This document shows positions 45,014-53,423 of a DNA stretch of 64,000 nt, piece after piece (positions within the stretch are counted from its first letter, which is position 1; each line of letters begins with the position of its first letter). Position numbers and translations under genes: made by a program. The stretch lies in NCBI GenBank assembly GCA_029261355.1, contig JAJDBM010000049.1:62001-126000 (forward strand). Direction: 5' to 3'. The notes below the pieces were generated by a model. It worked only from the letters and a program-made list of their open reading frames with translations, was not told the DNA's origin and searched no databases. Source of the stretch: Nitrospirales bacterium. GTDB taxonomy: Bacteria > Nitrospirota > Nitrospiria > Nitrospirales > UBA8639.

Positions 45014-45028
45014 GGGCTCATGGAGCCC
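45014..45028 (+). other. Perfect hairpin around the rnhB start codon
   Basis: GGGCTC-ATG-GAGCCC: a six-base perfect inverted repeat with the rnhB start codon as the loop, covering the GAGGG ribosome-binding site. In RNA it could hide the site and limit translation, although part may be chance. Confidence 0.35.
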
Positions 45029-45646
45029 GATCATTTCTTTGAAGACGCCGCACGATCGTGTGGCTATCAATATATCGCTGGGCTTGATGAGGCAGGTCGT
45101 GGGCCCTTGGCTGGCCCAGTCGTGGCTTCGGCGGTCATTCTTCCTCGAAGGTTTCAACTCCAGGGGTTGAATGATTCTAAAGTCCTTAGCGAGGCTAAAC
45201 GCGAACTATTATTTGACCAGATCATTAATCGCGCGACCTCCTGGTCAATAGGTATCGCCACCGAACAAGAAATCGACACACTAAATATCCTTCAAGCCAC
45301 TCGGCTCGCATTCCTCAGAGCTGTCAGAACTCTTTCTATCACGCCAGATTACCTTCTTAATGATGCGATTCAGATACCCAATACGACTATTCCTCAACGA
45401 GCCATCGTAAAAGGGGATAGCCTTTCCTTAACTATTGCCGCCGCATCGATCTTAGCCAAAGTTACTCGTGACCGTATGATGATTGAGTACCACCAACGTT
45501 TCCCTCAATATCAATTCCACATTCACAAAGGGTATCCAACTCCCCTGCATCTTCGTTTATTGTCCGAGTTTGGTCCTTGTGAAGGACATCGACAAACATT
45601 TCGTCCCGTTCAAGTTTCTCAGGCGAGCACGACAACGTTATCATGA
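45020..45646 (+). CDS. rnhB: Ribonuclease HII
   Basis: Removes RNA from RNA-DNA hybrids and misincorporated ribonucleotides. The family motif GLDEAGRGPLAGPVVASAV contains the first two catalytic acids. GLNDSKVLSEAKRE, the PDYLLNDA acid and IAAASILAKVTRDRMM follow. Length 208 residues is typical. Start ATG at 45020 with GAGGG upstream; the TGA overlaps the next gene (ATGA at 45643-45646). Confidence 0.97.
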   Translation: MEPDHFFEDAARSCGYQYIAGLDEAGRGPLAGPVVASAVILPRRFQLQGLNDSKVLSEAKRELLFDQIINRATSWSIGIATEQEIDTLNILQATRLAFLRAVRTLSITPDYLLNDAIQIPNTTIPQRAIVKGDSLSLTIAAASILAKVTRDRMMIEYHQRFPQYQFHIHKGYPTPLHLRLLSEFGPCEGHRQTFRPVQVSQASTTTLS

Positions 45647-46029
45647 AAGCAAAGAATCAGGACTTTGGGAAAACTGCTGAAGTCCTGGCTGCGCAGTACC
45701 TAGAAAAAATGGGGTATCGTATTCTTGGTCAAAATGTCCAACTACCTGGCGGAGAGCTTGATCTTATCGCCAAGCATAGGGATACCATCATATTCATTGA
45801 AGTAAAGGCTAGGCGGTCAGAACATTTTGGGGGAACCCCCTATGCCATCACCACATCCAAAAAACAACGAATCATTAAACTCGCATCTCTCTACCTGGCC
45901 AAAAAGAAACTCAGTAATCAACTCAGCCGTTTTGATGTGGTACTCTGCCAAAGTGATCCATCTCAGGACCTTAAAGTGACACACATTGAAAATGCATTTG
46001 AAGTTCCGGGGGAAGACTTACGCTGGTGA
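45643..46029 (+). CDS. YraN/UPF0102 family endonuclease-fold protein
   Basis: 128 residues with the restriction-endonuclease-like core GGELDLIAKHRDTIIFIEVK, where Asp, Glu and Lys would bind metal, and an RxxR-type ARRSEHFGGTPYAIT segment. The family is widely conserved next to rnhB, but its function is not established. Coupled to rnhB by a four-base overlap. Confidence 0.93.
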   Translation: MKAKNQDFGKTAEVLAAQYLEKMGYRILGQNVQLPGGELDLIAKHRDTIIFIEVKARRSEHFGGTPYAITTSKKQRIIKLASLYLAKKKLSNQLSRFDVVLCQSDPSQDLKVTHIENAFEVPGEDLRW

Positions 46030-46031
46030 CT

Positions 46032-46079
46032 TGGTATAATGCCAACTCACATGTGTTACGTCCGATGATGCGGTATAAT
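46032..46079 (+). promoter_or_regulatory. Two TATAAT boxes upstream of ftsE
   Basis: TGGTATAAT (46032-46040, an extended -10 form) and GGTATAAT (TATAAT at 46074-46079) lie just after yraN, about 110-150 bases before ftsE. Either could serve the ftsEX-envC-ctpA operon. The -35 elements are weak, so this is tentative. Confidence 0.35.
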
Positions 46080-46188
46080 AAGACTTGAGACCCTCTCCTG
46101 ATCAGAGCTTGAGAAATGGAAGAGAAATGAGCTGCCTTGATGTCATAGCATTTGTCTATCCACTCCCCTCTCTCATTGCAGATGTCGG

Positions 46189-46857
46189 ATGATTCAACTT
46201 TTTCACGTCACAAAACATTATGAAGGGTGTATTGCCCTCTCTGACTTAACGCTTCGCGTGGAAAAAGGCGAATGCGTCCTCATCACCGGGCCAAGTGGTG
46301 CAGGAAAAACTACTCTCTTAAAACTTATTTTTGGTGCAGAGTTTCCCGACGATGGCCAAATTCTCGTCCAAAATCGAAATATTGCTCGACTCCGCTCTAC
46401 GGACATTCCTTTTCTTCGTCGAACCATGGGATTTGTCCTTCAAGACTTCAAGCTCTTACCCCATAAGACGGTCTATGAAAACGTTGAGCTCCCACTCATT
46501 ATTCGAGGACTGTCGTCTTTTGATGCCAAAAGAAAAGTATCCGAATCGCTACGAGCAGTAGGCATGGATCATAAACGTGCGACCAATACGTCAGTTCTTT
46601 CAGCCGGCGAGCAGCAGCGAGTCTGTATAGCTCGGGCCGTCGTGAATAGCCCTATTATCCTCTTGGCAGATGAACCAACAGGAAACCTTGACCCTGAGTT
46701 AACATATGAAATTACTGAATTATTCAAAGCCATCAATGCTCGTGGGACTACGGTCATGCTTGCCACACACAACCGACAGGTCGTCGAACAAATCAATGGA
46801 CGGATGATCAAACTCGACTGCGGGCGCCTTCTCACAGACCAAGGAACCATTTCGTGA
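46189..46857 (+). CDS. ftsE: Cell-division ATP-binding protein FtsE
   Basis: ATPase of the FtsEX complex, which links the divisome to peptidoglycan hydrolysis. Walker A GPSGAGKTTLLKLIFG, the FtsE-type LRRTMGFVLQDFKLLPHKT, signature LSAGEQQRVCIARA and Walker B IILLADEPTGNLDPE are all present. Length 222 residues. First of four coupled genes: ftsX overlaps it by four bases. Confidence 0.96.
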   Translation: MIQLFHVTKHYEGCIALSDLTLRVEKGECVLITGPSGAGKTTLLKLIFGAEFPDDGQILVQNRNIARLRSTDIPFLRRTMGFVLQDFKLLPHKTVYENVELPLIIRGLSSFDAKRKVSESLRAVGMDHKRATNTSVLSAGEQQRVCIARAVVNSPIILLADEPTGNLDPELTYEITELFKAINARGTTVMLATHNRQVVEQINGRMIKLDCGRLLTDQGTIS

Positions 46858-47753
46858 AACGCCTCATGTATCTCCTTCGGGAAGCCATGAGAGGTCTCCG
46901 TATTAACCGTGCCAATACGATCATCGGCATTATCACCACAGCCTTTACCATCGCTAGCTTTGGGGTCTTCCTGCTCCTCTACCATAACGTTCGAACAATC
47001 ACTGGCTCTCTACAGGACCAGATTCAAGTCATCATTTACCTCGACGACGCCATCACGAATCAAGATAAGTCAGCACTTGAACTGGCTCTCAAAAAGGAAA
47101 CGCATATCGAATCGCATACCTTCCTTTCCAAAGAAGAAGCCCTACAGGACTTTCATCAACAATTTCCTGAGGAGGCCTACCTCTTAGAAGGCATTGGAGA
47201 CAACCCCTTACCGGCCTCATTCATCGTCACGATTGCCCCGGCCCCCCAAGCCTCTTCCCATGTATCAACCTTAGCGACTCAGGTAAAAACGCTTTCCGGG
47301 GTAGAGCATGTACGGTATAGTCAAGATTGGGTTGAACGAGTCACGTTGTTCTCGAGTTATCTCGAAATCGGGGCATTGAGTGTGGGAATCATTCTCTCTC
47401 TGGCTTCAGTCACGATCATTTCGAATACCGTTCGTCTCGCATTTCTTGCCCGACGTGAAGAAATTGAAATTCTTCGGTTAATTGGAGCCACAGGAACATT
47501 TATCGCCATTCCCTACCTCATTGAAGGTGCAGTTCTTGGCGCTTTGGGAGGTGGACTCTCTCTCGGGTTACTACGTGGAGGCTTCGAAATTGTAAGAGAT
47601 AATATTCGTGACTTGAGCTGGGTGGGCGGCGTACAAGCAAGCATTAACTTTTTCCCGATACAAATGTCTGTTATGTTAGTGATGGCAGGACTTATTCTTG
47701 GTTGTGCCGGGAGCGCATTATCAGTCTATGGGTGGATGAAGATACGAACATGA
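46854..47753 (+). CDS. ftsX: Cell-division permease FtsX
   Basis: 299 residues: an N-terminal helix, a periplasmic domain of about 110 residues (TFLSKEEALQDFHQQFPEEA and neighbours), then three helices. The FtsX motif EEIEILRLIGATGTFIAIPY precedes the last two helices (LIEGAVLGALGGGLSLGLL). It works with FtsE to control a murein-hydrolase activator, here the next gene. It overlaps ftsE by four bases and the next gene by four. Confidence 0.95.
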   Translation: MKRLMYLLREAMRGLRINRANTIIGIITTAFTIASFGVFLLLYHNVRTITGSLQDQIQVIIYLDDAITNQDKSALELALKKETHIESHTFLSKEEALQDFHQQFPEEAYLLEGIGDNPLPASFIVTIAPAPQASSHVSTLATQVKTLSGVEHVRYSQDWVERVTLFSSYLEIGALSVGIILSLASVTIISNTVRLAFLARREEIEILRLIGATGTFIAIPYLIEGAVLGALGGGLSLGLLRGGFEIVRDNIRDLSWVGGVQASINFFPIQMSVMLVMAGLILGCAGSALSVYGWMKIRT

Positions 47754-48946
47754 TTGCCTTACGCCTCGCATTGCTTGTCTGCTTCATAGCCACTGCCCTC
47801 ACCTCGCCACCATGGTCTTTGGCAAAACCTCAAAAAGGCACAGAAATCAAGCAAGAACTGGAACAAGAACGGCTTCGCCTCAAGAAGCTCAATGATGAAA
47901 TCAACCAGACCAAACAAAAAGCAAAAAAAGCTGAACGACGGTCAGAGTCAGTCCTCAAAAAAATAGAAAAACTTGATAAGACTCTCGTCAAAAAGCAACA
48001 GGAATACCGACGCATCAACAAAGAGCTCAAGTCGAAAGATCGCAAATTAGCTGAAATACAAGCAGCTCTAACCAACGTTCAAAAAAACGTCTCACAACAT
48101 CGTCACGCTATTTCGACTCGTCTTCGATTACTCTATATGGAAGGACGAGGTGGATACTTGAAAGTGTTGTTCGAAGCCAAGACCTTTGCAAACTTTGAAC
48201 GACGATTAGCCTACCTTTCCACCATTTCAAAACAAGAATATCATTTGCTGAGCGACTATCAGCAACAAATGACTATTTGGAAAGACCTCAAGCTACAACA
48301 GGTCGCGGCACGAAAAGAACTCCTTGAGTACAAAACACAGACTCAACGAACGATCAAGGAGATGAAAGGTGCCAAGAAGAATAAACGTATTGTCTTAACA
48401 AGTCTCTCTAAAGAACAAAAATTATATGAACGTACGGTCGAAGGGCTTAAGCGTTCAGCCAAACAAGTCGATTCATTACTGAAGGCCCTTGACCAACGGT
48501 TTAAGCTTTCAAAATCAAGACCCAAATCAAAGAAAACACCATCGCATACAAAAGGAACGTTGCTCTGGCCGACCGAAGGAAAAGTGGTATCATTTTTTGG
48601 CAGACAAAAACATCCGACTTTCGACACGTATGTTAATAAAAAGGGCATAGAAATTCGAACGAAACGAGCCAGTGCTATTCAGACAGTCTCAGATGGTCAA
48701 ATCGTGTATGCCGATTGGTTAAAGGGATATGGGTTAGTGGTCATCGTTGATCACACCAACGGATTCTTTTCACTATATGCCCATGCCTCAAAGCTATTAG
48801 TCAAAGAAGGACAGTCCGTGTCCATTGGGGAAGTAATTGGAGAAACTGGAGAAACTGGATTCACTGACAATAATATTCTTTACTTTGAATTGCGAAAAGG
48901 CACGAAACCAATTGACCCTCTACGCTGGCTCGCTAAACGTCCATAA
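47750..48946 (+). CDS. envC: EnvC-like murein-hydrolase activator (degenerate M23 domain)
   Basis: 398 residues from the ATG at 47750, which overlaps the ftsX stop. A signal peptide, then long coiled coils (about 30-230; QELEQERLRLKKLNDEINQT), then a LytM/M23 domain. The catalytic metal ligands are not kept: HxxxD reads NKKGIEIRTKR and the final HxH reads ILYFELRKG, although LYAHASK remains. That loss is the mark of EnvC/NlpD activators, which switch on amidases. Encoded with FtsEX, as expected. The upstream frame to 47702 is ftsX shadow. Confidence 0.93.
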   Translation: MIALRLALLVCFIATALTSPPWSLAKPQKGTEIKQELEQERLRLKKLNDEINQTKQKAKKAERRSESVLKKIEKLDKTLVKKQQEYRRINKELKSKDRKLAEIQAALTNVQKNVSQHRHAISTRLRLLYMEGRGGYLKVLFEAKTFANFERRLAYLSTISKQEYHLLSDYQQQMTIWKDLKLQQVAARKELLEYKTQTQRTIKEMKGAKKNKRIVLTSLSKEQKLYERTVEGLKRSAKQVDSLLKALDQRFKLSKSRPKSKKTPSHTKGTLLWPTEGKVVSFFGRQKHPTFDTYVNKKGIEIRTKRASAIQTVSDGQIVYADWLKGYGLVVIVDHTNGFFSLYAHASKLLVKEGQSVSIGEVIGETGETGFTDNNILYFELRKGTKPIDPLRWLAKRP

Positions 48947-48973
48947 CCGTGGGTTAGCAAAAGGAACCTTTGT

Positions 48974-50290
48974 ATGAAACAAGAACGCCAATCAACTGTG
49001 TGGGTAACAGGACTCACCGTCGTCACCATTTTAATTGTTGGCATCCTGATTGGAAAAGGGTGGGACAGGACTGGATATGCCAGTGAAAACTATCAAGAAT
49101 TGCAGGTTTTTGCCGAAGTGCTCGCACAAGTCAAAAAGCACTATGTCGAAGAAACTAAAATGAAAGAACTTGTTCATGGGGCCGTCCGAGGTATGCTCGC
49201 AGGACTAGACCCACATTCTTCCTACATGACAACAGACATGTACAAAGAAATGCAGGTCGAGACCAAGGGTGAATTTGGAGGACTTGGCATTCAAATCGGA
49301 ATCAAAGACAACAGATTAACGGTAATCGCACCAATTGAAGATACGCCAGCATTTGCAGCAGGCATTCAAGCGGGTGACGTGATCATGAAGGTCGGCGACA
49401 CTCCAACAAAAGACCTAACGCTCATGGAAGCCGTTCGAAAAATGCGTGGACTGAAAGGAACACCAGTAGACCTCACAGTGTTTCGTGAGGGAGAAAAAAA
49501 ACCATTAGTCTTTACGATTGTCCGCGATACGATCAAAATTCAGAGTGTCCGAGGAAAGGTCTTAGGCGGGAAAACTGGCTATGTCCGGATCACTCAATTC
49601 CAGGAACAAACACCAGAAGATTTAGCCAAGACATTAGAGACGTTAGAAGAAAAGAACATTCAAAGTTTAATTCTCGACCTGCGAAACAATCCTGGTGGAC
49701 TGCTAACAGCTGCGGTGGGAGTCTCTGAACAGTTTTTAAAACCTGGCAAATTGATTGTGTCAATAAAAGGCCGTAATGGACGAGAGGATGAATACCGCGC
49801 ACGTGACAATGGAGAGAAGCATCAACATCCTATGATTGTGTTGCTGAATCAGGGATCAGCCAGTGCATCGGAAATCGTAGCTGCGGCCATGAAGGACTGG
49901 GGAAAAGCCGTACTCCTCGGGACCACGAGCTTTGGTAAAGGATCAGTGCAAACCATCTTACCCCTATCCGATGGATCTGGACTCCGCCTCACCACGGCTA
50001 AATACTACACACCGAAAGGCGTATCCATCCATAAAATAGGGATTGAACCTGATATAGTCGTGGACCCAAAAGTGACGAATCATTCAAATGGTGAAGTCGA
50101 CGTCAAAGAGAACAAAAAAGATCCAGCAGCCGTCTCCATTCCTCAAAACCAAGAACAAAAAGATAAAAGTAAAGCTGAAGAGCAGAAGGACTCAGAGAAT
50201 GAAGTCCCACCCAATGACATCCAATTACAGAAGGCCCTGGAGCTATTGAAAACGTGGAAAGTCTTCAAACAATTGAAACCTGTAAGCTAA
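48974..50290 (+). CDS. S41-family carboxy-terminal processing protease (CtpA/Prc)
   Basis: 438 residues. An N-terminal helix, a helical region, then a PDZ domain (GLGIQIGIKDNRLTVIAPIE) and the S41 catalytic domain. The catalytic Ser is in LNQGSASASEIVAAAMK and the Lys in GTTSFGKGSVQTILPL; LDLRNNPGGLL is the usual substrate-cleft strand. The C-terminus is a Lys/Glu-rich linker with a helix. It trims envelope proteins and sometimes M23 hydrolases, consistent with its place after envC. AAGGA precedes the ATG. Confidence 0.95.
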   Translation: MKQERQSTVWVTGLTVVTILIVGILIGKGWDRTGYASENYQELQVFAEVLAQVKKHYVEETKMKELVHGAVRGMLAGLDPHSSYMTTDMYKEMQVETKGEFGGLGIQIGIKDNRLTVIAPIEDTPAFAAGIQAGDVIMKVGDTPTKDLTLMEAVRKMRGLKGTPVDLTVFREGEKKPLVFTIVRDTIKIQSVRGKVLGGKTGYVRITQFQEQTPEDLAKTLETLEEKNIQSLILDLRNNPGGLLTAAVGVSEQFLKPGKLIVSIKGRNGREDEYRARDNGEKHQHPMIVLLNQGSASASEIVAAAMKDWGKAVLLGTTSFGKGSVQTILPLSDGSGLRLTTAKYYTPKGVSIHKIGIEPDIVVDPKVTNHSNGEVDVKENKKDPAAVSIPQNQEQKDKSKAEEQKDSENEVPPNDIQLQKALELLKTWKVFKQLKPVS

Positions 50291-50304
50291 TGGAAGGAGG
50301 AACC

Positions 50305-50541
50305 TTAAAGGTTCAAGACGAGAGCTGTATTAGTCTTAATGACCCCATCAATACTTCGAATGCGTGAAAGTACAATATCATTCAATTCTTCAATGGTCTC
50401 AGCCTCAATTTGGGCTATGAGATCATGAGGACCTGTGACGGCGGCCAAGGATTTGACCCCCTGAATTCTCGTAATAGTTTTATAGGCACTCTTGGTGTGG
50501 TTTCCCTTTACGTCGATGAGTATAAACCCAGAAACTGGCAT
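50305..50541 (-). CDS. Stand-alone Lrp/AsnC ligand-binding (RAM) domain protein
   Basis: 78 residues equal to the RAM domain of Lrp/AsnC regulators (GFILIDVKGNHTKSAYKTIT, LAAVTGPHDLIAQIEAETIE), with no HTH. Such short forms bind small effectors or modulate full-length regulators. ATG at 50541 is preferred; the frame also opens from a TTG at 50583. A GAACC-TTAAA-GGTTC hairpin (50300-50314) lies across the end, between this gene and the convergent ctpA-like gene. Confidence 0.85.
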   Translation of the reverse strand: MPVSGFILIDVKGNHTKSAYKTITRIQGVKSLAAVTGPHDLIAQIEAETIEELNDIVLSRIRSIDGVIKTNTALVLNL

Positions 50542-50782
50542 AACTTGATCATCTTTCTTTGTTAAAAGATTGGGGCTTCCCAAGCCATGGATGAACTCCG
50601 GCCCCCTCGTGAAATTGGAAACTTTCTATAGACGATTCAATGAAATTCCGTACCCTTGAATCCTTTGATACCGCGTTGACAGTCCGTATGGTTAAACTGG
50701 AATGGTCAACTCATAATACTAATGAAGTGACAGATGCTCACATAACTCCGCAATAAAACGCTAGCAAAACGCTTCAATCCCG

Positions 50783-51265
50783 TCAATCGACGACTTCTTG
50801 TATCCCATCAGAATATTTCGCTTGAATCGCAGCCAAAATCGCTTCAGTCCGTTCAGCCATTCCTGGAATCGTTCGCAACATATGGGATCGGACTAGTCTC
50901 TCTAGATCCGGCAACGTTTGGATACCCAATCGAAAATATAAATCGTGCACAAGATGTTCCGAAAACCCAGGGAGGTGAGTCCAACCTTTCACCTCTTCTG
51001 GTAATGGGGTCTTGAGTTCTTCATAGGATTGAATACGCCCTGAAGTGAGATACTCCTGAATTTTCGCCGCAAGATCTTTTCCAACACCTGGAATCGATTG
51101 TAAACCGCCTTGCTTGGCCACATCACGCACATCGGCCTTCATCTGCAATAATGACTCAGCTGCCTTGTGATAGGCACGAATGCGATATGGATTCGAGCCA
51201 TGGCTAGAGAGAAGTCCTGCCATCGCATGAAAGAGACCGGCCAATTCTTGGTTTTGATTTGCCAT
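50783..51265 (-). CDS. Stand-alone helix-hairpin-helix protein, PolX N-terminal type
   Basis: 160 residues resembling only the N-terminal part of PolX/polymerase-beta family proteins: LAGLFHAMAGLLSSHGSNPY, then RIRAYHKAAESL and the HhH motif SIPGVGKDLAAKIQEYL. A second HhH-like turn, TIPGMAERTEAIL, occurs near the end. There is no nucleotidyltransferase or PHP domain downstream, and the flanking DNA does not look like a decayed one. It probably binds DNA. Start ATG at 51265. Confidence 0.78.
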   Translation of the reverse strand: MANQNQELAGLFHAMAGLLSSHGSNPYRIRAYHKAAESLLQMKADVRDVAKQGGLQSIPGVGKDLAAKIQEYLTSGRIQSYEELKTPLPEEVKGWTHLPGFSEHLVHDLYFRLGIQTLPDLERLVRSHMLRTIPGMAERTEAILAAIQAKYSDGIQEVVD

Positions 51266-51342
51266 GACTAAAAGCTAGAAAAACCAAAAGAAAGAAACAA
51301 TGAGGAGTTGTAAGAAATTCTGCTGTCATGTTCTACACATAA

Positions 51343-51372
51343 TTGACAAGTATTTCAATGCTCCCGTAGGAT
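51343..51372 (+). promoter_or_regulatory. Possible thiS-thiG-thiE promoter
   Basis: TTGACA (51343-51348) and TAGGAT (51367-51372) with an 18-base spacer, about 65 bases before thiS. I found no TPP riboswitch in the leader. Confidence 0.4.
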
Positions 51373-51436
51373 AAAAGCTTGCATCTATCGAACAATGACC
51401 CTGTAAAATTTCTTCCTTTTTCTGTATTCCAGACTG

Positions 51437-51700
51437 ATGAATATTCAAGTCAACGGTGAGGCGAAAACGTTTCAAGATGGCATCACCGTGACGGACCTCT
51501 TGCAAACCTTAGACATTCGCACCGAACAAGTTGCGGTTGAATTGAACTTAATAATTTTAGATCGTGGGGACTTCCCGCAATCAGTCTTACAGAACGGGGA
51601 TACGGTGGAAATCTTGAGCTTTATCGGAGGTGGAGCAACGATTCACCTTCATGACAATAAGCGGCACCTCATCAACACACAATCCGCGAGACGGGAATAA
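51437..51700 (+). CDS. thiS: Sulfur carrier protein ThiS with a C-terminal extension
   Basis: ThiS carries sulfur as a C-terminal thiocarboxylate in thiazole synthesis. The beta-grasp core is clear ([47 protein letters not shown]). In the family the protein ends at the Gly-Gly; here the frame runs on for 21 more residues ([15 protein letters not shown], then QSARRE), making 87. No simple single-base change would explain it. It would need trimming before adenylation, or is inactive. Followed after 10 bases by thiG. Confidence 0.85.
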   Translation: MNIQVNGEAKTFQDGITVTDLLQTLDIRTEQVAVELNLIILDRGDFPQSVLQNGDTVEILSFIGGGATIHLHDNKRHLINTQSARRE

Positions 51701-51710
51701 CGAACATATC

Positions 51711-52484
51711 ATGGCTGACGATCAATTAGTTATCGCAGGAAAAACATTCAAATCCCGGCTCTGGGTGGGTACGGGAAAATACAAAGATTTTGCTGAAACA
51801 AAAACCGCCATTGACGCCGCTGGGGCTGACGTCGTGACTGTTGCCGTTCGGCGAGTGAATATTACCAACCGAGATTCAGAAAATTTACTGGACTATCTCA
51901 ATCCCAAAGACTACACCATTTTGCCAAACACCGCTGGGTGCTACACGGTTGAGGATGCACTCCGCTATGCCAGACTCGCACGTGCTGCTGGGATCTCAGA
52001 CTTGGTGAAACTCGAAGTCATTGGAGATGAACGAACCTTGTTTCCCGACACAGCAGGTCTGATTGAAGCGGCCAAGATATTAGTAAAAGAAGGCTTTATT
52101 GTCCTGCCCTACACGAACGATGATCCAATTGTTGCTCAAAAGCTCGTGGATGTTGGCTGTCCAGCCGTCATGCCCTTAGCCGCCCCAATTGGATCAGGAT
52201 TAGGAATTCGCAATCCGTACAACTTAAAAATCATTCTAGAAACTATCAACGTTCCCATCATAGTCGACGCCGGCGTTGGCACGGCTTCAGATGCAGCCTT
52301 AGCGATGGAATATGGAGCCGATGCGGTGCTCATGAATACGGCCATCGCCGGAGCCAAAGACCCTATCATGATGGCGGAGGCAATGAGATATGGAATCGAC
52401 GCCGGACGCTTAGCCTATCGTGCAGGAAGAATTCCAAGAAAACTTTATGCAACCGCCAGTAGCCCTATCGTCGGGATGCTCTAA
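51711..52484 (+). CDS. thiG: Thiazole synthase ThiG
   Basis: Forms the thiazole phosphate from DXP, dehydroglycine and ThiS thiocarboxylate. The TIM-barrel pattern is clear: [46 protein letters not shown] (containing the Schiff-base Lys region), [19 protein letters not shown] and [21 protein letters not shown] use the ATG at 51711 ([10 protein letters not shown]), about 257 residues; the frame opens 27 codons upstream in thiS sequence. Confidence 0.96.
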   Translation: MADDQLVIAGKTFKSRLWVGTGKYKDFAETKTAIDAAGADVVTVAVRRVNITNRDSENLLDYLNPKDYTILPNTAGCYTVEDALRYARLARAAGISDLVKLEVIGDERTLFPDTAGLIEAAKILVKEGFIVLPYTNDDPIVAQKLVDVGCPAVMPLAAPIGSGLGIRNPYNLKIILETINVPIIVDAGVGTASDAALAMEYGADAVLMNTAIAGAKDPIMMAEAMRYGIDAGRLAYRAGRIPRKLYATASSPIVGML

Positions 52485-52563
52485 AATACTGACAAAACTG
52501 AAAGTCCAAAATTACACAAGCGCTATCGTCACTTTCCATTTTCTACTTGCAGTTATCTTTTGA

Positions 52564-53196
52564 ATGACCTCACGGGTTCTACCTCGCCTCTACCTCGTCA
52601 CCAATCGACACCAAACACGTGAACGCCCTCTACAATCAGTCATCCAAGAAACCTTGCTTGCAGGGACACGGTTTATTCAGCTACGGGAAAAAGACCTCGA
52701 TACCCGTCAGCTCTTCTCCCTCGCTCAAGACATTCGGATAGAATCCCATCAACACCAAGCCTTAATGCTCATTAACGATCGTGTGGATATTGCAAAAGCT
52801 ATCGGAGCGGACGGCGTACATCTTCGAACCGAGAGCCTACCCGTTCAACAAGCACGACAGATACTTGGCCCTCAGGCCTTGATCGGCAAGTCTACCCACT
52901 CATTACGAGAAGCTCTGACAGCAGAAGCGGATGAAGCTGATTTTCTTGTGTGTGGACCAATTTTTGAAACCCCCTCTAAGAGAACGTATGGTCCTCCTCT
53001 CGGGCTCACGGTCCTCACAGACATCTGCAAACAATGTACTCTTCCCGTTTTTGCGATTGGCGGGATGACTCCTGAACGAATACAAGACGTCAGAGATTGT
53101 GGAGCTTATGGCGTGGCACTCATCTCAGCTATTCTTGAATCAACAACAATTTCAACTGCCACGCAGAAATTTCTACAGGCACTGGAAATTTCATAA
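52564..53196 (+). CDS. thiE: Thiamine-phosphate synthase ThiE
   Basis: Joins the thiazole and pyrimidine phosphates. The motifs RLYLVTNRHQTR (start), FIQLREKDLDTRQLF, LMLINDRVDIAKAIGADGVH, LIGKSTHSLREA and PVFAIGGMTPERI are all those of ThiE. Length 210 residues. The same-strand mpa gene follows after a 227-base gap. Confidence 0.96.
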   Translation: MTSRVLPRLYLVTNRHQTRERPLQSVIQETLLAGTRFIQLREKDLDTRQLFSLAQDIRIESHQHQALMLINDRVDIAKAIGADGVHLRTESLPVQQARQILGPQALIGKSTHSLREALTAEADEADFLVCGPIFETPSKRTYGPPLGLTVLTDICKQCTLPVFAIGGMTPERIQDVRDCGAYGVALISAILESTTISTATQKFLQALEIS

Positions 53197-53244
53197 GTCA
53201 AGGTTTTCATGCATGAGTACAGTATTTCTTGCATCCCTCCTGAG

Positions 53245-53274
53245 TTGACCCTTTTAAAAATCAAGTGATAAACT
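53245..53274 (+). promoter_or_regulatory. Possible promoter of the proteasome operon
   Basis: TTGACC (53245-53250) and TAAACT (53269-53274) with an 18-base spacer, about 150 bases before the mpa start. The leader between them contains no Pup-like ORF. Confidence 0.4.
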
Positions 53275-53423
53275 AAGCTACTCTGACATCAACATCCTAG
53301 GTTAGAGGGAGAGTTGCCAGTGAACAGTTCCAGGCATGAAGCGCGATGAACCAGAAAGGGTATTAGCATTTTTCCTATTTTCCGCTTACGAATCGTCTAA
53401 AGGAATTCACAGGTGGAACGACG

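Noticed and set aside
50300-50314. GAACC-TTAAA-GGTTC hairpin as a terminator between the S41 gene and the RAM-domain gene
   Set aside because: The stem is only five bases and no T-tract follows on either strand.
51266-51436. TPP riboswitch upstream of thiS
   Set aside because: The leader lacks the conserved CTGAGA and ACC-CTGA-type blocks expected of a thi-box. I only see a plausible -35/-10 pair.
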